This document shows, one piece after another, positions 12,100-47,821 of a stretch of DNA of 64,000 nucleotides. Numbering within the stretch: position 1 is the first letter of the stretch; every line of letters begins with the position of its first letter. The notes below the pieces were generated by a model, which saw only the letters and a program-made list of their open reading frames with translations, ran no database searches and was not told where the DNA came from. The DNA is taken from assembly GCA_030562195.1 (NCBI GenBank), contig JAUJPP010000012.1:20212001-20276000 (forward strand). Reading direction: 5' to 3'. The translations under genes were made by a program, and so were the position numbers. This DNA is from Nipponacmea schrenckii. Lineage: Eukaryota; Mollusca; Gastropoda; Lottiidae.

Positions 12100-12440
12100 T
12101 GCAGTTTTGCAGTCAATGAGCTTATATATGAAGATTAAACAAGATGTCTGCAATAGTGGTTCCAATAAGCAGGTTGCCTAAGTTCTGCGATCATTTTGAT
12201 AATAGGTGGCCTACCAACCCGATGTCTAATACTGCTATTTACAATCTCTAATTGCAGGTGCATCGTGGGAAAAGTTAAACATATGCTTATGATGGCAACT
12301 GGGCTCTTTTAGTCCTGGTTAGACAAGACTACATACTTGTTGCCAGATGTAAGCAGTCGTTTAAATCTAGTAACTAGTTGAGTTCCTCAAAATGCTAGTT
12401 GCTGGGAGTCGTTTAAGACACGATAGCCTGCAAGTTTGAG
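12100..12440. other. DUF229 3' UTR / spacer
   Basis: Sequence after the DUF229 stop. No AATAAA hexamer or recognisable gene seen in this piece. Confidence 0.4.
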
Positions 12441-12445
12441 CTCAT

Positions 12446-12640
12446 ATGAGAAAGCATCTGACCTAGATACTAGAATCAGGACACAAGGATAATTAGGAGA
12501 CATTTTAACGGTGTGACATCGCAAAACTATTTTTCTATATCATGACCCTTTACATCATTCAACTGATGGACTCCAATTAGGTTCGGGTCTGTTATTTCCA
12601 TGACATAAGGACAACCCTATTTCCGATGGATTGAGATGAG
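12446..12640 (-). repeat. dispersed repeat family R, copy 1
   Basis: Shares ACCTAGATACTAGAATCAGG, CACAAGGATAATTAGGAGAC and ATGACCCTTTACATCATTC with copies at 37545-37740 and 57020-57220 (opposite orientation) and 50055-50215 (same orientation). Unit about 190 bp. No coding capacity. Confidence 0.8.
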
Positions 12641-12930
12641 CCTCAATGAAGATTGACTTTTTAAACTGGACAACTTAATGTTTTCAACGCCGCACATGTT
12701 CTAGGTATATGGGTCACATATTATTGTTCTAAGTCACAGATTCTGTAGAAATGACTAATGTTAGAACAAATGATGAGAACCCCAAAACGAATCTCAAAAA
12801 CCAAAACAACTTAATATAAACCTTTAAAAAATCTCTGTAATTACCTAATAGTGTTACTGCTTTTGCATAATTTTTTCAACTTTTTTTATTTTGTTTTCAT
12901 AGTTTGTTATAAATAATACTTAAAGTGATA

Positions 12931-13261
12931 TGGTTTCTTAGAATGGACATAAAATTCTAAAATAAAGTTTTCAAGAATGGTCAATATAAGTATATATTCA
13001 TCAGTGAACTTACCTGGTGTCATAAAGTAACAGAATCCCTTAAATTATGGAAAACTTACAAAACTAAGTCATTTTTGAAAAACGCTTAATCAATTTATTA
13101 AGCCTTTTGCGATAATCAAATGCATCTTTATGGATAATTACTAGAGTTTTGGATATTTATTTATTTTTTATGTTATTTATGGCAGCAGGAATATTTACTG
13201 ATTTTTATATGCTTTTATTGGCTTAAGTTAAAATTCTAAATTTTATGTTCATTCTAAGACT
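12931..13261 (+). mobile_element. foldback MITE, family M1, copy 2
   Basis: It opens with TTCTTAGAATGGACATAAAA and closes with AAATTTTATGTTCATTCTAA, an inverted pair. Internally it has GTGAACTTACCTGGTGTCAT and GGCAGCAGGAATATTTACTG. About 330 bp, non-coding, in the spacer between the convergent DUF229 and tubulin genes. Confidence 0.85.
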
Positions 13262-13419
13262 ATTTGTTATTTAGTGGGATTAAGATATCTAATATCACAA
13301 GGCAAATGTTAATTAAGGGTCATCTATTAATTGAATCTCAAATACTATGTATATCTAGACATCAAATTATCATTTGCCTTGAATAAAATGTGTTGAACTA
13401 GTTTGTTGCAATTGATATA

Positions 13420-13870
13420 TCTGGCAATTATTTGTTGCATTTGGTATATTGAGCTGTTATTTGTTCCATATGATATACATATATTTGACATTTGTTGCAT
13501 TTGATATATTGGGTAATCATTTGTTGCATTTGATATATTTTGCAGTTAGCCTTGCATTGATATATTGGGTAATTATTTGTTGCATTTGATATATTGGGTA
13601 ATTATTTGTTGCATTTGGTATATTGAGGTATTATTTGTTCCATATGATATACACATATATTTGGCATTTGTTGCATTTGATATATTGGGAAATTTATTTC
13701 ATTTATGTGGCAATTGCTTGTTGCATTTGATATATTTTGCAGTTAGCGTTGCATTGATATATTGGGTAATTATTTGTTTCATATGATATTCCTATATCAA
13801 ATATGTTGCATTTGATACATATGACAATTATTTGTTGCATTTGATATATTTGGTGATAATTAACTGCATA
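13420..13870. repeat. degenerate AT-rich minisatellite
   Basis: Irregular repeats of TTTGTTGCATTTGATATATT and GGGTAATTATTTGTTGC, nominal unit 25-35 bp. The open frame at 13565-13786 is a by-product. Confidence 0.85.
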
Positions 13871-13879
13871 ATGCTAAAA

Positions 13880-14640
13880 ACCAATAAACATAAGTTTCTT
13901 GAATGTACATGAATTTCAGGGTTGACCAAAAAGTGTAACAAGAAGCTCTACTTCTCTTTATATGCTATATCATATATTTGTTATTTTATGCCGGCTTGTT
14001 TAAGGTAGGTTGTGAATATTTCTAACAATATATATTTTTGTTGATAAAAATAAACCTTTTTATTTTTTAATAAAACAGTAAATTGTTTATATGTAAGTTT
14101 TGCAAAGATGGTTTATCATCAAAACAGGTTTGGATATTAGGTCTCCATTTCCAAAACATCTGTTGTCCTGATGAGTATTTTATATCTGAAACATGTGTTT
14201 CCAAGCAGTTCCCTTCTTCATTAAGCTCATTCACACTTTTCTTATAACACAGAAGTTATTACACTTATTACAATCACCTTCATCAGCTCTAATACATTTT
14301 GTAACAGGAATGTTGATAATTATATTTGCCATTAATGTCTGGAGCTCTAAAATGTCTAACTACGATTTTGATTTTTAGGAAATTTTCTATGCAATTCTGC
14401 TATATTTTTGCACTTTTCATGCACTCTTGATGAAATGAAGTAAAAAATCGGTCCTGTTGGAAAGAAGCAAGAGGACATAACATCAATATAATCACTCAGT
14501 ATTATAGAGCCTGCATAATACCATCTTTATCTGGACCAGCCTGTATTTAGTTTAGCAAATATTTTCCAGGTTAATCACAGGTAAGAAAGGGTGCGCATTA
14601 TATTCGTAATTATACGATATAAGAATGACTTATACTAACA
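13880..14640. other. spacer without recognised features
   Basis: AT-rich sequence between the minisatellite and the tubulin 3' end. No gene, RNA or clear repeat seen. Confidence 0.4.
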
Positions 14641-14653
14641 AATTGATAAACGT

Positions 14654-14659
14654 TTTATT
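14654..14659 (-). terminator. candidate poly(A) signal of alpha-tubulin
   Basis: AATAAA on the minus strand, about 345 nt beyond the tubulin stop codon. Position is plausible, unproven. Confidence 0.4.
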
Positions 14660-15002
14660 TAGAGTTTTAAAATGAATAATAACACAATAAATTAGAGATT
14701 AACAACATGTAGGCCTACATAAAGGTTCTATGTTCCTTAAACATCGGTATTTATACTACCGTTGCCGGCGGTATGTGTATAGGTTCATAACATAATATAT
14801 TTTAAATTGGATTGGTTTCCCGTATATTTGAAGTCCGTGATCAAAATTAACCTGAGTGAGAGTGGCAAAATATTTAAAATTTTGTGTCGAACTTCTCCGG
14901 TATTAATAAAGTATAAATATGGATCCAAAAACTTCACAAAAATATTTAATTTGTATGTTAAAGGTCGCAAGTATCCTGAAGGATCAATAGAATATTAAAC
15001 TC

Positions 15003-16573
<1,571 letters not shown>

Positions 16574-16698
16574 ATTGAAAGATTTGAAAGAAATTCACAC
16601 CACACGAAGGATGAAAAAGGCTTGAAGCTTGTTGAGTCTGTATAAGTCACCAGAAACAAGAGAACAAGTTGTAATGTTTCCTATGAACTGAGTTGGGG

Positions 16699-16706
16699 TA
16701 TATATA
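16699..16706 (-). promoter_or_regulatory. TATA box of alpha-tubulin
   Basis: TATATATA (AGTATATATACCCC on the minus strand) lies about 130 bp upstream of the start codon. It implies a transcription start near 16670 and a short 5' UTR of roughly 95 nt before the ATG/intron. Confidence 0.6.
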
Positions 16707-17159
16707 CTATTGTTTGGACGTTGTTGGTAGCAATCTGGTTAGTTACTGTGTTGTTGATGGATTAACTGATTAACTTGCTAGTTACCGGATTATTCATCGT
16801 TAATCCCATAAGACAGGATTAGTATTTAATAATATTTTCAATATATTTCTGTTTTATTCATACATGGGCCTAAAAACATTTGACAATTTCTTACACAATA
16901 TTTTTGTTAATTGATTGAGTGATAAGACCGATAGCAAAACTTATGCATGAAGGAATAAAAGCCTTTACGCTGTGGTGCAATTGATGTGTAGCATCGGGAC
17001 AACACCTCAGAACAGCGTTAGATTAAAAGCTGCATTCATTTAGCTTAAAAGCTGCATTCATTTAGCTACAGGATATATTTTTTGCTCCAGTCTTTTGCCA
17101 CAGTGGCAGAACTACGAAAGAAACCAGTTCCCAAAGAGGTCCCACTCATATTTAGCTTT

Positions 17160-19075
17160 AACCTTTTTTCATATTAAGCCCTTTAAAAAAGCTCTTTTCA
17201 GATTGAGCTCTTTACAGATTAAGCTATTTTCAGATTAAGCTTTTTTCGTTGTAAGCTTGTTTGATAATTAAGTTCTTTTGGCTGTAAGCTCTTTTCAGTT
17301 TAAGCTTTTTTGATAATTAAACTCTTTATAGATTAAAGTCTTTTCAGAATAAGCTTTTTCAAATAAAGCTTTTTTCGACAAAGCTATTTTCAGATTTACC
17401 TTTTTTGTTGTAAGCTCTTTTCAGATAAGCTTTTGTCGACATTAAGCTCTTTTCAGATTATGCTTTTTTTGTAAGCTTTTTTCGGTGTAAGCTCTTTCAT
17501 ATAAAGCTTTTGTCAACATAAGGCTATTTTCAGATTAACCTTTTTTTGTTGTTAGCTCTTTTCAGATAAAGCTTTTGTCGACATTAAGCTCCTTTCAGTG
17601 AAAGCTTTTTTCTTTTCGCTGTTTGCTTTTTTTGTTGCAAGCTCTTTCAGATAAAGCTTTTTTTCGTTGTAAGCTCTTTTTAGATAAACTTTTTTTCAGA
17701 TAAAGCTTTTTTCATATAAAGCTTTTGTCGAGATAAGGCTATTTTCAGATGAACCTTTTTTCGTTGTAAGCTCTTTTCAGATAAAGCTTTTGTCGAGATA
17801 AGGCTATTTTCAGATGAACCTTTTTTCGTTTAAGCTCTTTCAGATAAAGCTTTTTCAATTAAGTTTTTCAGATAAAGCTTTTTCTTTTTGTTGTTAGCTT
17901 TTTTCGTTGTAAGCTCTTTTCAGATAAAGTTTGTTTTCATTGTAAGATCTTTTCAGATAAGCTTTTTTCGTTGTAAGCTCTTTCAGATAAAGTCAACATT
18001 AAGCTTTTTTTTAGATTTACCTTTTTTCTTTTCGCTTTAAGCTCTTTTCAGTTGAAGCATTTTTGTTCGTAAGCTTTTTTGATAATTTAACTCTTTTCAA
18101 ATTAAGCTCTTTTCAGATTAAGCATTTTTCAGATAAGTCTTTTGTCGGCATTAAGCTTTTTTTTATATTAATTTTTTTTCTTTTCGTTTTAAGCTCTTTT
18201 TGTTTTGAGCTTTTTTGAAAATGTAAGCTCTTATGAATAGTAAGATCTTTTCAGATTTAGCTTATTTCAAATGAAGCTTTTTTCATTGTAAGCTTATTTG
18301 ATAATTTTTCCAGATTGAGCTTTTTTCAAATTGAGCTTTTTTCATTATTAAGCTTTTTTCGATTTAAGCTCATTTCAGATTAAGCTCTTTTTCATTTTAA
18401 GCTTTTTTCTTTTTGAGCTCATTTCGTTTGAAGCTCTTTTCGAATTAAGCTTTTTCAGATTTTTCCCGATTGAGCTTTCAAATTTAGCTTTTTTCGTTTT
18501 AAGCTCCTGTCAAATTAAGCTAATTTCAAATAACTTTTTTCAAAATAAGCTTTTTCCAAATTGAGCTCTTTTCAAATTGAGCTTTTTTCGTTTAAGCTCA
18601 TTTCAGTTAAGCTCTTTTCTTTAAGCTTTTTTCAGATTTTTCCCGATTGAGCTTTCAAATTTAGCTTTTTTCGTTTTAAGCTCCTGTCAAATTAAGCTAA
18701 TTTCAAATAACTTTTTCCAAAATAAGCTTTTTCCAAATTGAGCTCTTTTCAAATTGAGCTTTTTTCAAATTAAGCTTTTCTCGTTTAAGCTCCTGTCAAA
18801 TTAAGCTTTTTCAAATTAAGCTTTTTCCAGATTTAGCTCTTTTCATTTAAAGCTCTTTTCAAATTCAGCTTTTCATTGTTTTCAAATTAAGCTCTTTTCG
18901 TTTTAAGCTTTTCTCGTTTAAGCTCCTGTCAAATTAAGCTTTTTCCAGATTGAGTTAAGCACTTTGTCTAATAACGTTATAAACATTTTTAAGCTTCAAA
19001 AGTAAGCTCTTTTCATATAAAGCTTTTGTCCACATAAGCTTCAGATTAAGCTTTTTTGGGTATGAAAAAGGCTTA
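17160..19075. repeat. 1.9-kb degenerate short tandem array (AAGCTTTTTTC / AAGCTCTTTTCAGATT)
   Basis: Dense repetition of a unit of about 17-21 bp, typified by TAAGCTCTTTTCAGATTAAG and AAGCTTTTTTCGTTGTAAGC. The core AGCTnTTTTc is kept while linkers vary. A block of about 160 bp (near 18470-18590 and 18630-18750) is itself duplicated. It lies about 500 bp upstream of the tubulin TATA box. Non-coding. Confidence 0.92.
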
Positions 19076-19079
19076 AATG

Positions 19080-22000
19080 ATAAAAGCTTAAGGATACCAA
19101 ACATAATCCTCTTGTATAGAAAAAATATAACACAGTAATTTCTAGTGACAATGGATATATCTATTTACAGTTTAATATAATATTACATCTCAAATACTAT
19201 AACAAATATCCTTTTAACAATTAGTAATACAAATTCATCTCATAACTGTTGCCAGATTTTTCTTTCATGAATTAGTTGCAATGCTTCCTTTAAAGTTTTT
19301 CCACTGGGTGACTGTTGTTGCTAGATTTTTCTTTTAAAAACCTTCGTGTAACTGGCATCAAGGAACATAGTTTGTGAGCCCGCACCATTAAAGCCCACAC
19401 CTCCCTATAAGTTGAAAAGTTCTATGAAATTCGTAAGGTTCATAAATGTTTGATCAGTAACAAAATCTTAAACAAAATATACACATATAAAAATCAACTA
19501 TAGAGTCAGAATTTCAAACAAGAAAGAAATCAGACAAGCTGAAGATTTTTAAGCAGTTAAACTAAAGATATCTCAATCACCTAACAAAATCAAAACAAAA
19601 TGAAATCCTAAGTCATAAAACAAAGATATAGGAAAATGAGATGTTTGTGACTTCAAATTAAAAGAGTTTGGATGAAATTACATGACATAATTTTGAAGTG
19701 TATCCCTTTTTAAATGTATTGATTTGCACCTAGCGAATGCTGAAAAATTCTCAAAATCTCCCCATTGATTTTTAAGATTGAATAGTTTCAAATGATAGTG
19801 GATGTATCCAATATACCAATGGGTGCTTTAGTTTGATAACTTAAAGAAAAAGAAAAAATATTGCTGTTAACTATTCTTTAAACACGTTCGCTTCACCAAA
19901 AAACGCTTTGCAGATATTTTTCATTCAAAATCTTTCCATCGATGTGCTGTCATTTTCTAATAAAAAAATCAACACAATCTAAATTTTTCAAAGGTATACG
20001 AGTTAGTCATCATTACTGAACCCTTGATCCCTGACTTATACACAATATATTTATCAGGAATAGTCTACACAAGTCATAACACACATATTCTAACTAACAT
20101 AGAATAACATTATATATATCATCTATCTAATATACTGGCACTCTACTTAAAAAATTCAAAATATTTGATGCCTTTTATAGTGTGTTGTTTCAAGTCCATA
20201 TTATATCACAAAACACCTGTTAATTTTGCAGTGATGCCCATTGGCAGCCAAACGTGGCAATACATAGGAAGCATTTTTCTACCTGAAACCCCTAATTTGC
20301 GCAAAAAATGGTTGGTTGGTAGATGACAATTTAATGTTCGCTTCCAGGAGATGTTGATACCACAAACTAGAAGTTGTTGATAGATGACAAGTTAATGTTC
20401 GTTTCCAGTAATTTCTGTTATCACAAACTAGGTAGTTGTTGGTATTTGTATGAATCTGGCCTGTTGTTTTGGTTTTTGATAATTTTTTAGATCTAATGAT
20501 ATGGTGCCTTTTGCACAACAGAGCCGCTTCATTTTAAATTTCAACCTAGATATTTATCAACTGTTTTCCAAACTTATCAAATATTCTGATTTTTTATGCT
20601 AAATGTGCCCTGTGTGTTAAATATGCGCATATAATTAACTATGTGACTAAACAACAGTTATTTTGTTAAAAGGTTTCACTATAAGCTGCACATTAGACAT
20701 ACCCTTTTTATGAATGATAATAAAATACAAAATGGTCACTTCAAAATACAAATTTGTAAAAACCAAATTACAAAATGGTTACTTCAAAATACAAATTGGT
20801 AGAACCCAAATTACTTAATGGTTGCATCCAACAGTAAGTAATTTTTACATTTCACAATTTCAGATTTATAATTTTGTTACGAATATTCATGATCTATTTA
20901 CATATTAATGACAAATTTACATATTCAAAGTTAATTTACATGTATTATGAGGACACTTTGAATTTACATGCAGCTTAAGCCAAATAGGATACAATTGGTC
21001 AATCATTTCATCAACTAATCACAGCAAAATATCAAAGTCTCTTCAGTATGAATCCTGTATATCACATAGAATTTTGGCATGTTCAGTTGCTTGGATATCC
21101 AATAATAATGTGGGTGAATATAAATTGCAAAGATAAAATAAAATATTCCGCTTGTGTGACCCAAACTTGATCACATAGTGCTTTTTGTTAGAAACATAAT
21201 TTGAAAGTAGTAGTAAAAATAGCCGTACAGGACTTATTTACATTATAAACCAATCAGAAGTCTTGATTTGTTTTTAGCCACTCCCATTTAGAGATAGACA
21301 TGATTGAAGTTTGTGAATTGATTATATATGAATAAATATATAAATGGTTAGTCTAACACAAAGATTTTGTGCCCATTCAATTCAAAACAAATAGGAATAG
21401 TCCATTTTGTTGGAGGTAGATTAAGTAGTCTTTAGAACTATACTTGCACTACCTTAAAATAAAGTAGACTACGCCATACTTTGAATTTTTCTCGAACGAG
21501 CACAACTCTTTGCTCAATAATAAAAACCTTCAAAATATACACACTTTTACACAAATTTTCATCAATTTTTCCTGAAAATTATGCAAAATCAACTGCCAAT
21601 ACGAAACATACAAATAATTTCAATGAAATATTTCAAGCATTTCAAATTTAAAAATTCTTTACATTTTGCGATTTTGTACAAATATTACAAATTTTTACAC
21701 GTTTTTTTTCGTTCTATACCAATATCTGCACAAATTTACAACAATTCAAAATCAATGAGTTTGATTCGTGATTATTTCAACAATTAATGTCCCAGAATCA
21801 GCTAAGATTCTGTGTTTTTTTCTCTTTGTTGCAAAATGGCTGTATGTCCGTTTTATTGCCCTTGAAAATTTCCTACCTAATGAATTTGTGGCACAAATAA
21901 AATTTCAAATGGTGACTCTTCTTCATCCCCCACCTAATTAAATATTTTCAACCAATCAAATCAAGCTATCTATATCATTTTCTATCTATACACAAATTTA

Positions 22001-22099
22001 CATGGTTGCTATGGTGATATTTGATTATTATCGTATATATTGTCAATAAATAATTAACCTAATTTGCATAATCTACGACTATTTCACAATGCCATGATA
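19080..22099. other. dynamin 3' flank / probable long 3' UTR
   Basis: 3 kb of AT-rich sequence after the dynamin stop codon (22100). It holds a roughly 62-bp duplication at 20300-20430 (GATGACAATTTAATGTTCGC) and a small M5-type inverted-repeat element at about 21392-21473. No convincing gene; the small open frames look like chance. The transcript end cannot be set: several AATAAA hexamers are present. Confidence 0.4.
21392..21473. mobile_element. small inverted-repeat element, family M5
   Basis: Ends AGTCCATTTTGTTGGAGGTAG and CTACCTTAAAATAAAGTAGAC-like form an inverted pair like the termini of the element at 31802-32009. About 80 bp. Confidence 0.55.
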
Positions 22100-45730
<23,631 letters not shown>

Positions 45731-46611
45731 TTTTGGGGTTTATTATTCAACGAACTCTTACTTCAACCATTCAATTATAAATATGACATGGCGGAAACTT
45801 GTCGCTTATGATAATGAATATCGGATGATTATACTAAAGTTTCGTCTTTTCTTGAAAATTTCGGTTCAAACTCCAGGCAGGCATTCATATGAGTTATTCA
45901 AAACCATAAAATATCATATAATTATAGAGAGATGTATGTTTTTGAAGGTTTTATCATTATTTTTAATATTGTCATTGTTTTAAGCGACTTCTTCATAGGG
46001 TCATTGAGGTCATTTATACGATATCACGTGACCAACTAGACTTGATTGTCTAGTAATCTATTATGAATGAAAATTTTAATAATAAATGAGAGTCTGGACG
46101 AAGTAGACTATTTGATATATTATGACAAAATTTGTAAATTTAGATATTATGCCCATATTTAATCATTTTCAAAAATAAATATTAGCCAAAATCATATAAA
46201 AATGATAAAGTTGGTTTTTTTTATAATCACTATTGTAAATCATTAAATTTTAGTTGTCATGGTAATAGTACAAAGTTTGTAAATCATACAATGTATGAAG
46301 TTTGTAGTAAACTGAAAGAGATTAATGGCAGGTATAATGGGTTGATTTTATGTGAATTGGAGGGGTGGGGCAGACTTGTCTCTCATAGAGGGGACGGAGG
46401 CTTACCCTCAGGGCTTCTTGAATAGCCAACAGATTTCAGATGGCTTGAACATTTAGAAGGCCTAATTTTTACTTGAAAATAAGACTCATGGGCTTGAAGG
46501 GGGGGGGGGGGATTGGCTCTGATAGGTCATGCTAGACAGACATGCTTGCATATTGGACCTAACTCTGACCCTTGTATATAAAAGAGTCTATGTTTTGTTA
46601 TTTCTTTATTA

Positions 46612-46765
46612 ACTAACAGCAGTATTGGGTGATAAATAAAATCTCAAACTTGTCTTGATATAAAAAATATCACCACTGTTTATAAAATTTAAAAAAACCT
46701 TGGTTGAGCCTCAGAGTTTTGTGCCTTTATCGACTTGTGGTGATATTTTTGATATCAAGAATGGT
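46612..46765. mobile_element. inverted-repeat element, family M3, copy 1
   Basis: TCTTGATATAAAAAATATCACCAC and GTGGTGATATTTTTGATATCAAGA-like termini pair with each other. A second copy is at 55165-55310. Confidence 0.75.
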
Positions 46766-47319
46766 TCATAACACATTCTCTATTTTTGTGTATGTAAAGG
46801 AGGCACGTTCACTATTTTAGGACACTTTATGCCACTCTGAGGCTGGGGTTACTAATTAGATATGGCTTTTGGAGAGTTCACAAAAAAAAACATTTTGGCA
46901 TTTCAAAAATGATCTTTAATCTAAATATAACAATCATTATTTACAATTCAGCAGACGCGACCACATTCAGCAAAATATTGGTAACATTTAAAAAATTTCA
47001 AAGTAGGGATTAACAAAATCACTAATCTTGAAAAAGTAAAACAGGCACTTTTGATAAATAGGCCAAGGGGATAAATTCAAATATATTTGGAGATGTTCAG
47101 CTTTCTAATAGCCCATTCTAAGTTTACAACCTTCATATCACTACTGTTTTAACCTCCTTTTCAGGAGATCATTAAAACTAAATGCTCTATTTACAAACAA
47201 AAACTTTTCTAGATATAAAAATTATATAAGCAACAAAGTTATCATCATAATGCTGTTATCACAGTTAACATGAGCACACAAATTAATATAAAAAAATTTT
47301 CTAGGAACTGGATTTCCTA

Positions 47320-47790
47320 GAACAGTTGTTTGTAAACTTAGGATATCCTAGAAACAGTTTTATAAGTTAAGACCCTAGGATATCCTAGCAACAGTTTTAT
47401 AAGATAAGACTCTAGGATATCCTAGAAACAGTTTTATAAGATAAGACTCTAGGATACCCTAGAAACAGTTTAAGTTAAGACCCTAGGATATCCTAGAAAC
47501 AGTTTTAAAAGATAAGACTCTAGGATATCCTAGAAACAGTGTTAGAAGATAAGACTCTAGGATATCCTAGAAACAGTTTTATAAGTTAAGACCCTAGGAT
47601 ATCCTAGAAACAGTTTTATAAGTTAAGACCCCAGGATATCATAGAAACAGTGTTAGAAGTTATACCCTAGGATATCCAAGAAACAGTGTAGGAAGATAAG
47701 ACCCTAGGATATCCTAGAAACAATGCTAGAAGTTAAGACTCTAGGACATCCTAGAAACAATGTTATAAATTAAGCCCCAAAGATATGCTA
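47320..47790. repeat. minisatellite, about 47-bp unit x 10, each unit with a perfect palindrome
   Basis: Unit CCTAGGATATCCTAGAAACA followed by GTTTTATAAGTTAAGAC. CTAGGATATCCTAG is a perfect 14-bp palindrome kept in most units. The array ends about 30 bp past the ERICH6-like stop codon, so it is probably in that gene's 3' UTR. Confidence 0.92.
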
Positions 47791-47821
47791 GCGATAAGAC
47801 TGTTTGGAAATTTCGCTGATA

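Larger units (their letters stand above)
45731..47820. other. spacer between the ERICH6-like and dynamin genes
   Basis: Contains the dynamin upstream region, a 12-bp poly-G at about 46500, an 84-bp-family piece at 46530-46590, an inverted-repeat element at 46612-46765 and a palindrome array at 47320-47790. No gene or clear TATA box for dynamin. Confidence 0.5.

Noticed and set aside
11737..12165. 142-codon minus-strand frame
   Set aside because: Antisense shadow of DUF229 exon 3, which carries the conserved frame.
13565..13786. 73-codon hydrophobic frame (small membrane protein)
   Set aside because: Lies wholly inside the TTTGTTGCATTTGATATATT minisatellite.
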